From contig JAVXQD010000006.1 in NCBI GenBank assembly GCA_036644375.1, positions 1 to 64,000 on the forward strand: a DNA stretch of 64,000 nt. Reading direction: 5' to 3'. Below, piece by piece: positions 1 to 8,990 of this stretch. A model generated the notes under the pieces. That model saw nothing but the letters and a program-made list of their open reading frames with translations. It was not told where the DNA came from and ran no database searches. Within the stretch, counting starts at the first letter, position 1. Every line of letters begins with the position of its first letter. The position numbers and the translations under genes are program-made. Source of the stretch: CALWZE01 sp036644375. GTDB lineage: Bacteria > Bacillota > Clostridia > Oscillospirales > Ruminococcaceae.

Positions 1-148
1 GTGTTTGAGCGGGCTTTTTGTGTAATGTATTAGTAAAGATGCCTGCGTAAACAGTCACTTTTACTCGGAAAGTCTTTATTGACTTACGCTTCGATTTTAA
101 GCAAAGATTACAATAAAATGATTTTAGAGCAGGATAAGCTCCCCGAAT

Positions 149-391
149 TCACCGGCCGCTCAATATGTCCCGAACACAATCCTTGGCAATGACTATATCG
201 GCCGCAATAAAAATCAGACACAGAAGCTGAACTGTCAGCTTTATGCCAAGCGGCAGAAAAGCAATTTTAAAAAAGAGAACTATCAAATACAGACAGACGA
301 CAGCAAACGTCAGCGCAATCAAGACGGTAAAAGCTATATCCAATACTGTTTTTATTTTGTCGCCTGTCTGTCCGTTGAATCTGCCGGCCAT
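149..391 (-). CDS. Small two-helix membrane protein, function unknown
   Basis: An 80-residue protein that I do not recognise as a named family. A short polar N-terminus is followed by two hydrophobic segments, about residues 16-41 and 43-69, and a short charged tail, so it should be a small integral membrane hairpin. The start is well supported: a GAAGGAG ribosome binding site lies about 8 bases upstream of the ATG. It is on the same strand as rpiB and about 230 bases downstream of it, so it could be the last gene of that operon or have its own promoter. Real gene likely; function cannot be inferred. Confidence 0.7.
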   Translation of the reverse strand: MAGRFNGQTGDKIKTVLDIAFTVLIALTFAVVCLYLIVLFFKIAFLPLGIKLTVQLLCLIFIAADIVIAKDCVRDILSGR

Positions 392-621
392 TCAAACAAC
401 TCCTTCTCGGTAAATAATTTCACAGTTTTTTGCGGTTGTAATTCAGTTGATTTTCGGCAGGGAGATTTCGAGCGTTCGCAGTCTGCAATTAAATGCCGCT
501 GTCAGGGAAAAGTGCCGAAAATCCGACGGTAAAAGACCTGTTCCGAAAAGCAATCCGAAAATTCGCTCAAACAATGAGCATTGAATATTGCGGGGGAACA
601 TCGCATCTTTGAGCAAAATGT

Positions 622-1059
622 TCACTTAGTTTCAAGCGCTGCGATTTTGTCAATCCGAGTCTGATGTCTGCCGCCTTCAAATTCATTTGCCAAAAATACA
701 TCAACAAGTTCACATGCAAGCCCCGCGCCGATTGTACGGCCTCCAAAACAGATTACATTTGCGTCATTGTGGCGGCGGGTGTATTTTGCGCTGAAGCAAT
801 CGCTGCAAAGAGCGGCGCGGATGCCGTTTATTTTGTTTGCGGCTATAGATATTCCAATGCCGGTTCCGCAAATGAGAATGCCGTATTTTGCTTCTGAGCC
901 GACAACGGCTGCGCAGACCTTTTCGGCATAGTCGGGATAGTCACACGACTTTGTGTCGTACGTTCCGTAATCCTTAAAGTCAACGCCTGTCTCTGACAGG
1001 TGCTTCATGATTTCCTGTTTAAGTTCAAATCCGCCATGGTCACTACCGATTGCTATCAT
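622..1059 (-). CDS. rpiB: Ribose-5-phosphate isomerase B (RpiB/LacAB family)
   Basis: Interconverts ribose 5-phosphate and ribulose 5-phosphate in the non-oxidative pentose phosphate pathway in the cytoplasm. At 145 residues it has the usual family length. The N-terminal GSDHGG motif (residues 5-10), the CGTGIG loop with Cys64 in the position of the catalytic base of RpiB, and RRHNDAN with His97 are all present. The Cys favours RpiB over a galactose-6-phosphate isomerase subunit. The ATG overlaps the tsaB stop as ATGA, so it is translated with the tRNA-modification genes upstream and is the last clear member of that operon. Confidence 0.93.
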   Translation of the reverse strand: MIAIGSDHGGFELKQEIMKHLSETGVDFKDYGTYDTKSCDYPDYAEKVCAAVVGSEAKYGILICGTGIGISIAANKINGIRAALCSDCFSAKYTRRHNDANVICFGGRTIGAGLACELVDVFLANEFEGGRHQTRIDKIAALETK

Positions 1060-1757
1060 TTCTTTTCTCCGTTTCTTTTTTTCAAAAGTTCACGCTCGGC
1101 CTGTGCCTGCTGAAGATATGTGGGCGCAAGCTCCGAACATGAGCAAATAAGACCTTTTTCAATGCGCAGATTCGCTGCAACGGCAACGCTTGACGCGCGT
1201 ACAAACATGTTTGCGGCTGAGGGTAATACCATGTCGAGTCTGCCTTTTAAAGCGCTGTCGCAAAGCTGCGAGGCGTCACCCGCAAATATCACTCGGCTGC
1301 CCTTGATTCGATCAAACAGCTCGTCAAATGTCAGCACGCAATCCTCAAGAACCTGTGTAATACAATTGCCCTCCGCCTTGAAGGCAGAGGCGTAAACCCG
1401 CTTTTGGCGCGCGTCAAGCGCCGTGACAATCAATCTGTCGCATGGCGCAAGACCGCAGGCGAGCGCTTCCGAGGTGGGAACCGCCACGCATGGCTTTCGT
1501 GTTGCAAAAGCCATTCCCTTTACCGTGCCCATGCCTATTCTGAGGCCTGTGAATGAGCCCGGACCGGAGGTCACGGCAAAATAGTCGACATCGCAGGGAC
1601 CTATTCCCGAGCGGCGAAACACCTCATCGCACAGAACCATCAGGGTTTCGGAATGTGTCAGCCCCACGTTGGCAAAGCTCTCGGCGAGAATAGTTCCGTC
1701 CTTGTAAACAGCCGCACTTCCGGCACATGAGGAGGAATCAACGGCAAAAATTATCAT
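1056..1757 (-). CDS. tsaB: tRNA t6A37 biosynthesis protein TsaB
   Basis: TsaB is the non-catalytic ASKHA-fold partner of TsaD in the complex that makes N6-threonylcarbamoyladenosine at position 37 of ANN-decoding tRNAs. The 233-residue product opens with the family pattern (IFAVDSSSCAGSAAVY) and carries the TSGPGSFTGLRIG stretch near residues 63-75. It overlaps tsaE upstream and rpiB downstream by four bases (ATGA) each; the GGAGG in the end of tsaE serves as its ribosome binding site. The tsaD and rimI genes often found next to it are absent here. Confidence 0.94.
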   Translation of the reverse strand: MIIFAVDSSSCAGSAAVYKDGTILAESFANVGLTHSETLMVLCDEVFRRSGIGPCDVDYFAVTSGPGSFTGLRIGMGTVKGMAFATRKPCVAVPTSEALACGLAPCDRLIVTALDARQKRVYASAFKAEGNCITQVLEDCVLTFDELFDRIKGSRVIFAGDASQLCDSALKGRLDMVLPSAANMFVRASSVAVAANLRIEKGLICSCSELAPTYLQQAQAERELLKKRNGEKK

Positions 1758-2182
1758 AAATCAACCTCCTCAAGTGTGATGCTTCTCGGCATATCCGCAC
1801 AGCCTTCGATTGAAATGCGTTTCCAATTATCCTCTATTGCCCAATCGATGTTTTCACTCCACTCGATAAGAACGATAAATCGCCCATCAAGATAGTCGTA
1901 AAACCCGGTTGAGTACAATTGACCCTCATTGCCGATGCGGTACATGTCAAAATGAGCTGCTTGTTTGCCGTGTCCCTTATATTCGTTTACAATAGCAAAG
2001 GTCGGGCTTGTCACATCGCCCTCATAGCCGAGTCCGTGCATGATTCCGCGCACTAAGGCGGTCTTTCCCGCTCCGAGGTCGCCGTACATTGCGACTACGT
2101 CGCCCGGCTCGAGAGACATGGATATTTGTCTGCCCAACCGCTCTGTTTCTTCGGGCGAATTTGTGATGAATTTCTGTGTCAT
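1754..2182 (-). CDS. tsaE: tRNA t6A37 biosynthesis ATPase TsaE
   Basis: P-loop ATPase needed for turnover of the TsaB-TsaD complex in t6A synthesis. The 142-residue length is typical. The Walker A motif GDLGAGKT is at residues 34-41, the conserved TSPTF switch at 58-62, HFDMYR at 77-82 and IEWSE at 106-110, all hallmarks of this family. The start codon overlaps the tmcAL stop and its own stop overlaps tsaB, so the three are translationally coupled. Confidence 0.95.
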   Translation of the reverse strand: MTQKFITNSPEETERLGRQISMSLEPGDVVAMYGDLGAGKTALVRGIMHGLGYEGDVTSPTFAIVNEYKGHGKQAAHFDMYRIGNEGQLYSTGFYDYLDGRFIVLIEWSENIDWAIEDNWKRISIEGCADMPRSITLEEVDL

Positions 2183-3387
2183 GTATTTTCCTTTGAAAGG
2201 CTGTGAATGTTAAACATTTTAGCTGTAAAGTCACTTCCGCGCGGCGAAATGCACCGTTGACTCAGTGAAAAAAGGTCTGTTGCCGAGGCTTCGAGCAGTG
2301 CTGTGGTTTCACAGTCGCCGCCGAGCTGCATCAGCTGTTTCAGGCTGTGCGATATCGGAATTGTGCAGCTCTTTTTCATTTCAGTCAGAATTTCGTCTCC
2401 GCGCCTTCCGATAGCCAATATTCGTATATATGGGGGATTGAAGTAGTGGGACGGAGATATTCCGAGAACTGCGCACAAAACCGCGCGCCGAACACGGGAC
2501 ATAGTATACCGCTTTGTCTTTGTGAATTCAAACAGCTCATCGAGAGTTGCGGATTCCGACGCCGCGTTGTAAAGCCGGTCACCGAGTCCGCAACCGCAAT
2601 CGGGGAGCGAGCACAGCTCGTCTCTGCCGAGCGAGCGAATCCGATACAGGAATACCTGCTCAAGACCCGCAAGGCCTCCGCCTGTTCTGCCACATGCGAT
2701 TGCGTCTCGCACCGCCAGCGCGGTATTTTTCGGGACATATGCTGCAAACTCACTGCCGGATAGTCCGGCGCGCACAAAGCCCGCGCTTGCAAATCCTCCG
2801 CTTGTAAAATCCGAATCATGCCCCGCGCCGATGCGCTTTACGGTGAGAGGTTGAATTTTGCTTCCGAGATGTTTCAGCGCCTTGATGTAATCAATGCCCA
2901 ATATATTATTAGGGTTCCTGAGCAGTGAGGATATATTCTCTCCAAACAACTCGCGGACAGCTTCTTCCCGCGCGGCGGGATAGCTTTTCCCGCTCTCGCA
3001 AAGCCGCTTTGTACGCTCAAATATGTGCGGGTCACTCACGGCGTTCGCAGCGGTGTTTAGAAGGGAGACATCACCGCATTCGCTTCCGAAGGACAGCGTA
3101 TCAACACAGCCCATTGCATTGAGAAGATAAACTCCGCCGCAAGCGAATCTCTCTGAAGAACCGACGGCATACTGTATCGGAAGCTCGATAACCAGGTCAA
3201 CACCATTTTCACACGCCAACCGCGCGCGCGTAAATTTGTCAAGACATGCAGGCTCGCATCTCTGGCAAAAGTTTCCCGACATCACCGCGATAATATGCGT
3301 TGCACCCAAGACGCGTGTCTGTTCAAGCTGAAAAAGGTGCCCGTTATGAAAGGGGTTGTATTCTGCGACAATTCCCGCTATATTCAC
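2179..3387 (-). CDS. tmcAL: tRNA(Met) cytidine acetate ligase TmcAL
   Basis: Nucleotidyltransferase-fold enzyme that uses acetate and ATP to acetylate C34 of elongator tRNA-Met (ac4C) in Firmicutes. The N-terminus reads NIAGIVAEYNPFHNGH, containing the HxGH-type adenylate-binding motif. An upstream in-frame extension to 3510 exists, but I chose the GTG at 3387: a run of five G lies about 7 bases before it and the family's conserved sequence begins right there, giving 402 residues, the usual size. First gene of a four-gene operon with four-base overlaps; all three upstream members act on tRNA anticodon-loop modification. Confidence 0.93.
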   Translation of the reverse strand: MNIAGIVAEYNPFHNGHLFQLEQTRVLGATHIIAVMSGNFCQRCEPACLDKFTRARLACENGVDLVIELPIQYAVGSSERFACGGVYLLNAMGCVDTLSFGSECGDVSLLNTAANAVSDPHIFERTKRLCESGKSYPAAREEAVRELFGENISSLLRNPNNILGIDYIKALKHLGSKIQPLTVKRIGAGHDSDFTSGGFASAGFVRAGLSGSEFAAYVPKNTALAVRDAIACGRTGGGLAGLEQVFLYRIRSLGRDELCSLPDCGCGLGDRLYNAASESATLDELFEFTKTKRYTMSRVRRAVLCAVLGISPSHYFNPPYIRILAIGRRGDEILTEMKKSCTIPISHSLKQLMQLGGDCETTALLEASATDLFSLSQRCISPRGSDFTAKMFNIHSLSKENT

Positions 3388-3686
3388 GACAAAACCCCCG
3401 ATGCAATTTTGTATTTTGACATATCTTTGGCTTTTGCCCTTGAAATAATACGCGTTGTACTTTATAATAATACGTGCCGAATAAAGCCGAATGTCTTCAC
3501 AATAAAGCATTTAAGGGTTTTGGATTTACTCAGACTCGGGATTTTTGTCCGCGGTATCGGCAGCGGAATGAGGGATAAAATATAATATTCAAGCTTAAAC
3601 CGATGTATTTTTCTGCAAGCGAAGCCCGGTCGGCCTCTTAAAAACGGTATTAACAGGATATTATATATAATACAGTTAAGATGCGA

Positions 3687-3702
3687 ATATGTAAATACAT
3701 AT
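3687..3702. promoter_or_regulatory. Palindrome upstream of ackA
   Basis: ATATGTA-AA-TACATAT, a perfect 7-2-7 inverted repeat, lies 25 bases before the ackA start codon. A TATAAT at 3666-3671 just upstream could be a -10 element, but I find no convincing -35 partner. The palindrome would then fall near the transcript start, where a repressor could act. AT-rich palindromes arise by chance fairly easily. Confidence 0.3.
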
Positions 3703-3727
3703 TGCAATATGAAAGGACAACGAATAA

Positions 3728-4930
3728 ATGAAAGTATTGGTTATCAACGCGGGAAGCAGCAGTCTCAAGTACCAGCTCATCGACATGTCTACCGAGGCAT
3801 GTATCGCAAAGGGCAACTGTGAGAGAATCGGAATTGACGGTCTGATTGGACACAAGATTACAGGCGGCGCTGAAATTGAGAGAAAAATCAATTTCCCGAC
3901 ACACAAGGAAGCCTTCATGGCAGTTGTTGAGATGCTCACAAAGGGCGAGGGCAAGGTAATCGACAACGTGAGCGAAATCTCGGCGGTCGGGCATCGAGTT
4001 CTGCACGGCAGCGAGCTTTACAAGGAGGCTACGCTTGTGACGGACGAGGTCATTGACAATGTCATGATGCTGAAGGAACTCGGACCTCTTCACAATCCGC
4101 CTCAGGCAATCGCAATGCGCGCATGCCGTGAGGTGTTTGGCGAAAATACGCCGATGGTCGCTATCTTTGATACGTCATTCCACCAGACAATGCCGCCAAA
4201 ATCCTATATTTTTCCGATTCCCTATGAGTACTATGAAAAATATTCCATTCGCCGTTATGGCTTTCATGGAACAAGCCATCGCTATGTGAGCAAAAGATAT
4301 TTCAAGATAACAGGCAAAGACCCGGAGGGCACCAAGCTCATAGTCTGCCATCTCGGAAACGGAAGCTCCATAACCGCTATAAAAGACGGAAAATGCTTTG
4401 ATACTTCAATGGGTCTTACACCGCTTGACGGCTTTATCATGGGCACGCGCAGCGGCGGAATTGATCCGTCGGTTCTTACATACATTGCAAATAAGGAGAA
4501 CAAGACTCCCGATGAGATAAGCAATATATTGAATAAAAAGTCCGGATTTCTCGGGGTGAGCGGCGTTTCGAGCGACTGCCGCGATCTGCATAGGGCCGCC
4601 GAAGAGGGCAATGAGCGCGCACAGCTTGCGCTTGATATTCTTGTGCATCAGATAAAGCGCTTTGTCGGCGGTTACGCTGCCGAAATGGGCGGAGTTGACG
4701 CGGTGCTCTTTACGGGTGGCATCGGTGAGAACGATGCGCTTGTCCGCAAGGCAATTTGCAGCGGCATGGAATACATGGGCATTGAAATAGATGCGGATCT
4801 CAATGAGAATGCTTCGCGCAGGGAAGCCGTATTCTCGACAAACAGCAGCAGGGTTGTGGCTATGGTTCTTCCCACGAATGAGGAGATCATGATTGCGCGC
4901 GACACCGTTGAGGTTATTTCCAAGCTTTAA
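3728..4930 (+). CDS. ackA: Acetate kinase
   Basis: Converts acetyl phosphate and ADP to acetate and ATP, the substrate-level ATP step of acetate fermentation. At 400 residues it is full length. It shows the N-terminal VINAGSSSLKYQL signature, GFHGTSHRYVS, the GLTPLDGFIMGTRSG loop and a C-terminal TGGIGEN motif, as in the ASKHA acetokinase family. GAAAGGA precedes the ATG. It stands alone: no phosphotransacetylase gene is adjacent, so pta must be elsewhere. A strong hairpin terminator follows. Confidence 0.97.
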   Translation: MKVLVINAGSSSLKYQLIDMSTEACIAKGNCERIGIDGLIGHKITGGAEIERKINFPTHKEAFMAVVEMLTKGEGKVIDNVSEISAVGHRVLHGSELYKEATLVTDEVIDNVMMLKELGPLHNPPQAIAMRACREVFGENTPMVAIFDTSFHQTMPPKSYIFPIPYEYYEKYSIRRYGFHGTSHRYVSKRYFKITGKDPEGTKLIVCHLGNGSSITAIKDGKCFDTSMGLTPLDGFIMGTRSGGIDPSVLTYIANKENKTPDEISNILNKKSGFLGVSGVSSDCRDLHRAAEEGNERAQLALDILVHQIKRFVGGYAAEMGGVDAVLFTGGIGENDALVRKAICSGMEYMGIEIDADLNENASRREAVFSTNSSRVVAMVLPTNEEIMIARDTVEVISKL

Positions 4931-4961
4931 ATTCGATTGTTAACCGTCCGTTAAATAAAAC

Positions 4962-5015
4962 AAGCCCTCAAGGTCAGACAGTATTATATACTGCGATTGA
5001 CCCTGAGGGCTTTTT
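4962..5015 (+). terminator. Rho-independent terminator of ackA
   Basis: AAGCCCTCAAGGTCA pairs with TGACCCTGAGGGCTT across a loop of about 22 bases, and a run of five T follows on the plus strand. It sits between the convergent ackA and UPF0210 genes. Confidence 0.85.
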
Positions 5016-5061
5016 CATCTTTTCTGTGTTGGCTTCGACACAGGGTGCAGACTTTGCTGCG

Positions 5062-6426
5062 CTAATTTCTGAGGCTGTGAATCGGTGCGGGAATTCGGCC
5101 GCCGCGCGCGATGAACTCCTCGCTTGAAAACTTGTTTACAGGCATAATAGGAGCAGAGCCGAAAAGACCGCCATATTCGATTGATTCGCCGACGTCCTTG
5201 CCTATGGCGGGAATAATGCGAACTGCGGTAGTCTTGTTGTTAATCATGCCAATAGCCGCTTCGTCCGCTATTATGGCGGAGATTGTGGAGGCCGACGTGT
5301 TGCCCGGCACGGCGACCATGTCGATTCCGACCGAGCAAACGCAGGTCATTGCCTCAAGCTTGTCCAGGGAGAGAGAGCCGCGCATAACGGCTGAGATCAT
5401 ACCCGCGTCCTCGCTGACAGGAATAAATGCGCCGGACAGTCCGCCGACATGTGAGCTTGCCATTACGCCACCTTTTTTTACAGCGTCGTTGAGCAGTGCA
5501 AGCGCGGCGGTTGTGCCATGGGTTCCGCAGCTCTCAAGACCCATCAGCTCCAAAATTTCAGCGACGCTGTCACCCATTGCGGGGGTTGGAGCAAGAGAGA
5601 GGTCAACGACGCCGAATGGGACGCCGAGACGCTTGGACGCCTCCATTGCCACAAGCTGGCCGACACGGGTTATGCGAAACGCGGTGCGTTTAATTTTTTC
5701 TGCGACATCGTCAAAAGGCTTGCCCTTGCAGGACTTTAAAGCATGTGCTACAACTCCCGGGCCGGATACGCCGACATTGATGACGCATTCGGGCTCGCCT
5801 ATGCCGTGAAATGCTCCGGCCATAAATGGGTTATCCTCAACGGCATTTGCAAAAACCACTAATTTAGAACATGCAATTGAGTCTCGGTCGGCAGTCAGAT
5901 GTGCGCATTGAAGAACAATCTCGCCCATTAGCTTGACAGCATCCATGTTGATGCCTGCCTTTGTTGTGCCCACGTTTACGCTTGAGCAGACGAAGTCGGT
6001 TTCGGTCAATGCCTGCGGAATCGAGGCTATGAGTTTGCGATCGCCTTTTGTAAAGCCCTTGTGTACAAGCGCGGTATAACCGCCGATAAAATTCACACCG
6101 CAGTCGGCGGCAGCGCGGTCAAGAGCCATAGCAATGGGAATCAAATCCTCAGAGCGGCAGCTTTCGGCAACCATCGCAATCGGGGTAACGGAGATGCGCT
6201 TGTTCACAATCGGAATTCCGAACTCGTGCTCGATTGCCTCGCCTGTTTTCACAAGATTCTTTGCGTAATCGGTTATCTTATCGTAAATTTTTTGGGCGCA
6301 GCGATCTACGCTCTCGTCCGCACAGTCGCGAAGCGAGATTCCCATCGTTATCGTGCGCACATCGAGATGCTGATGGTCAATCATCTCGATTGTTTTCATG
6401 ATGTCTCGGGTATCAATCATTGACAT
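5062..6426 (-). CDS. PFL family protein (UPF0210)
   Basis: A 454-residue protein of the UPF0210 family, related in fold to pyruvate formate-lyase-like proteins, whose biochemical role is not established. It is recognised from its overall sequence: the N-terminal DIMKTIEMIDHQHLDVRTIT stretch, GGYTALVHKGFTKGD and the C-terminal GLFGSAPIMPVN. A glycyl-radical site is not obvious. The ATG follows GGAG by about 9 bases. The upstream 89-residue ACT protein is 18 bases away on the same strand; this pair is conserved in many Firmicutes and archaea, suggesting the ACT protein regulates or partners it. Confidence 0.88.
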   Translation of the reverse strand: MSMIDTRDIMKTIEMIDHQHLDVRTITMGISLRDCADESVDRCAQKIYDKITDYAKNLVKTGEAIEHEFGIPIVNKRISVTPIAMVAESCRSEDLIPIAMALDRAAADCGVNFIGGYTALVHKGFTKGDRKLIASIPQALTETDFVCSSVNVGTTKAGINMDAVKLMGEIVLQCAHLTADRDSIACSKLVVFANAVEDNPFMAGAFHGIGEPECVINVGVSGPGVVAHALKSCKGKPFDDVAEKIKRTAFRITRVGQLVAMEASKRLGVPFGVVDLSLAPTPAMGDSVAEILELMGLESCGTHGTTAALALLNDAVKKGGVMASSHVGGLSGAFIPVSEDAGMISAVMRGSLSLDKLEAMTCVCSVGIDMVAVPGNTSASTISAIIADEAAIGMINNKTTAVRIIPAIGKDVGESIEYGGLFGSAPIMPVNKFSSEEFIARGGRIPAPIHSLRN

Positions 6427-6444
6427 AGTATCAGCTCCGTTTCA

Positions 6445-6714
6445 TTAGACGCGGAACATCGCATTGAAGATGTCCTCGCGCTGAATGCGAATTATAAGGC
6501 CGCGTTCCTCACCCTTTTGGCGGAGCGTTTCGCGAAGCTCGTCGAATTCACAGCCTGCGCTTGTGAGATCCACAAGCATGATCATTGTGAAATATTCCTG
6601 CATAAGCGTCTGGCTGATATCCATGACATTGACGCCTTTGTCGGCAAGAATTGCGCTTATATAAGCGATGATGCCCACTGAATCCTTTGCAACCACGGTT
6701 ACTATTGCACGCAT
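6445..6714 (-). CDS. ACT domain protein (UPF0237)
   Basis: A stand-alone ACT domain of 89 residues. The N-terminal pattern IVTVVAKDSVGIIAYISAIL is the first strand and helix of an ACT fold, where amino acids usually bind between paired domains. A GGGAGG ribosome binding site lies about 8 bases from the ATG. It is the first gene of a pair with the UPF0210 protein. The ligand cannot be told from sequence. Confidence 0.9.
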   Translation of the reverse strand: MRAIVTVVAKDSVGIIAYISAILADKGVNVMDISQTLMQEYFTMIMLVDLTSAGCEFDELRETLRQKGEERGLIIRIQREDIFNAMFRV

Positions 6715-6848
6715 ATAAAAAACCTCCCGTAAATATAATACGAAGATATCGTATCACATACGGAAGGCATAGTAAAGCAATTAGTTATTGAATAACAGTG
6801 AAATAATCAATGCCGAATTTCAAACCGAGACTGAGCAATCGGGCGCAG

Positions 6849-7046
6849 TTATTCCCTTCTGTGCTCAGTCAGAGAAGCTATTGTAAAGACAATGGCGGAA
6901 GCTCCGACAAGAATATAAATTATGCGCGCCAAAACAGTGAATGAGCCGCCGCAAAGCCACGCAACACAGTCGAATGAAAAAAGTCCGTAGATACCCCAGT
7001 TAACACCGCCAATCACCAAAAAAATCGAGCTCAGCATTTTAATCAT
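6849..7046 (-). CDS. DUF378 small membrane protein
   Basis: A 65-residue protein with two predicted membrane helices (about residues 4-24 and 37-58). The VIGGVNWGIYGLF motif in the first helix is characteristic of DUF378 (YuzA-like) proteins, whose role is unknown. GGGGA lies a short distance before the ATG. It appears to be transcribed alone, 135 bases upstream of the ACT gene on the same strand. Confidence 0.85.
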   Translation of the reverse strand: MIKMLSSIFLVIGGVNWGIYGLFSFDCVAWLCGGSFTVLARIIYILVGASAIVFTIASLTEHRRE

Positions 7047-7314
7047 AAAAAGTCCCCTTCCGTATTTAAATGTATTATTTGCAGAAACAGTGAATTTATG
7101 CTGAAAACGCCCGCCGCACCGACAGATACATTGATTTACTTTAAAGCTGCAATATGATAAAATAAATTTATTCGCTCCTAAATGATAAATTTCGGCTGCG
7201 GATTTTCAGCTCAATGCCAAACTCATGTACAAGCTGTCGGATATGCTGTGGCATATGTGCCCCGAGCGATGTTCCGGCAGCATTAGATAAAACCGATAAA
7301 GGAGTAATATTATC

Positions 7315-7794
7315 ATGGAAATGTTATTGAAGCTTCTGTCCGAAGACGCAAGGCTCACTCTCGAACAGCTCGCAAGCCTTACGGGCAAGACCGAGCAGGA
7401 GGTCGGCGAGCAGATGGATGACCTGCAATCAAAGGGTATTATTGCGGGATATGAGGCCGTTATCGACTGGGAGCGGGCCGGAATAGACAGAGTGCTCAGT
7501 CTGATAGAGGTTAAAATCAGTCCGAAACGGAATTTCGGATTTGACGAATTTGCCGACACTATCGCGCGTTTTCCAGAGGTTGAAACCGTCTATCTCATGT
7601 CGGGCGGATACGATGTGTCAATAATGATTCACGGAAAAAGCTTTCGCGATATTGCGATGTTCGTAAGCAAGCGACTTTCACCAATGGAGTCGGTGCTTTC
7701 GACTGCAACACATTTTGTGCTCAAAACATATAAAGAGCGGGGAATCCTTTTCATTGACAAGATAGAGGATGAGAGAGGGCTGGGCTCACTGTGA
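7315..7794 (+). CDS. Lrp/AsnC family transcriptional regulator
   Basis: A 159-residue regulator with an N-terminal winged helix-turn-helix (about residues 1-55) and a C-terminal RAM/ACT-like effector domain (about 60-145) that in this family senses amino acids and drives octamer assembly. The AAAGGAG ribosome binding site is 10 bases upstream. Its last codons overlap the GTG start of the aminotransferase gene (GTGA), so it probably regulates its own operon in response to that enzyme's substrate. The ligand is not evident. Confidence 0.92.
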   Translation: MEMLLKLLSEDARLTLEQLASLTGKTEQEVGEQMDDLQSKGIIAGYEAVIDWERAGIDRVLSLIEVKISPKRNFGFDEFADTIARFPEVETVYLMSGGYDVSIMIHGKSFRDIAMFVSKRLSPMESVLSTATHFVLKTYKERGILFIDKIEDERGLGSL

Positions 7795-8990
7795 TAGATT
7801 ATGATAAGCTGTTATCCGCGCGCGTCAAGGAGATTAAGCCCTCTGGGATAAGACGGTTTTTTGATGTGGCGGCAGAGATGGGAGACTGCATTTCGCTCGG
7901 AGTCGGAGAGCCTGACTTTGTGACTCCGTGGGAAATACGTCTTGCCGGAATAAACTCTCTCGAGGCGGGAAAAACATATTATTCCGCAAATGCGGGGTTG
8001 CTCAAGCTGCGCGAGGAAATATGCAAATATCAGAAGAGAAGATTCAATTTGAAATATGAGCCCGAGTCACAGACTCTCGTTACTGTCGGAGGCTCGGAGG
8101 CAATTGACCTGTGCTTGCGCTCTCTGATTAACGAGGGCGACGAGGTCATTTTGCCGACGCCGTGTTTTGTGTGCTATGACCCGATTTCACATATGTGCGG
8201 TGCAAAAGTGGTGACTATCCCGACAAAGGCGGAAAATTCATTCCGACTGACTGCGGAAAAGCTAAGGGCGGCAATTACGCCTAAAACAAAGGTGCTGATA
8301 CTGCCTTTTCCGAACAATCCCACGGGAGCCGTAATGCGTCGGGAGCATCTGGAGGAAATAGGCGAGGTGCTGCGAGGCACCGATATAATGGTGCTGTCCG
8401 ACGAGATTTATGCCGAGCTGACGTATGGTGACAGGCGGCATGTCTCATTTGCCGAGATAAGCGAGGACGCCTATAACAGAACCGTCATCGTCAACGGCTT
8501 TTCAAAGGCTTATGCAATGACGGGCTGGCGACTCGGATACGCGTGCGGCCCGAAGCCGGTCATTGCTCAGATGCTCAAGCTTCATCAGTTCGCCATTATG
8601 TGTGCGCCGACAATGAGCCAGTATGCAGCCATTGTGGCAATGAGAGAGTGTGACGACGCGGTAGAGATGATGGCGGGAGAGTACAATATGCGCCGTCGCC
8701 TTGTCACAGATAGCTTTAACCGCATGGGTCTTGAGTGTTTTGAGCCGGAGGGTGCATTTTATGTATTTCCGTCAATAAAAAGCACTGGCATGAAATCTCT
8801 CGAGTTTTGTGAAAGCCTGCTGCGTTCAAAACGCGTTGCAGTTGTGCCCGGAGATGCTTTCGGCGACAGCGGCGAGGGCTTTGTGAGAGTTTCCTATTCG
8901 TACTCGGTTGCGCATCTCGCAGAGGCATTAAAGCGCATAGAGGATTTTTTGAGAGAAATAACAGGTGAGCAGAGGAATTTAAAGCCGTGA
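7791..8990 (+). CDS. PLP-dependent aminotransferase, class I/II
   Basis: A 399-residue fold-type I aminotransferase similar to the aspartate/aromatic or PatA-like group. Visible motifs are PFPNNPTGAV, the DEIYAELTYG segment and NGFSKAYAMTGWRLGYA, in which the Lys of SKAYAMTG should form the Schiff base with pyridoxal phosphate. The start is a GTG overlapping the lrp stop, and the gene's own stop overlaps the next GTG, so translation is coupled on both sides. The amino-acid substrate is uncertain; pairing with an Lrp regulator is common for this group. Confidence 0.92.
   Translation: MIDYDKLLSARVKEIKPSGIRRFFDVAAEMGDCISLGVGEPDFVTPWEIRLAGINSLEAGKTYYSANAGLLKLREEICKYQKRRFNLKYEPESQTLVTVGGSEAIDLCLRSLINEGDEVILPTPCFVCYDPISHMCGAKVVTIPTKAENSFRLTAEKLRAAITPKTKVLILPFPNNPTGAVMRREHLEEIGEVLRGTDIMVLSDEIYAELTYGDRRHVSFAEISEDAYNRTVIVNGFSKAYAMTGWRLGYACGPKPVIAQMLKLHQFAIMCAPTMSQYAAIVAMRECDDAVEMMAGEYNMRRRLVTDSFNRMGLECFEPEGAFYVFPSIKSTGMKSLEFCESLLRSKRVAVVPGDAFGDSGEGFVRVSYSYSVAHLAEALKRIEDFLREITGEQRNLKP

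Noticed and set aside
443..625. 60-codon minus-strand frame starting with a GTGA overlap at the rpiB stop
   Set aside because: No ribosome binding site, no recognisable domain, and composition unlike the neighbouring genes; the overlap can occur by chance.
2347..2819. Overlapping frames on both strands inside tmcAL
   Set aside because: Shadows of the tmcAL coding sequence; Arg/Cys/Ser-rich translations with no domain.
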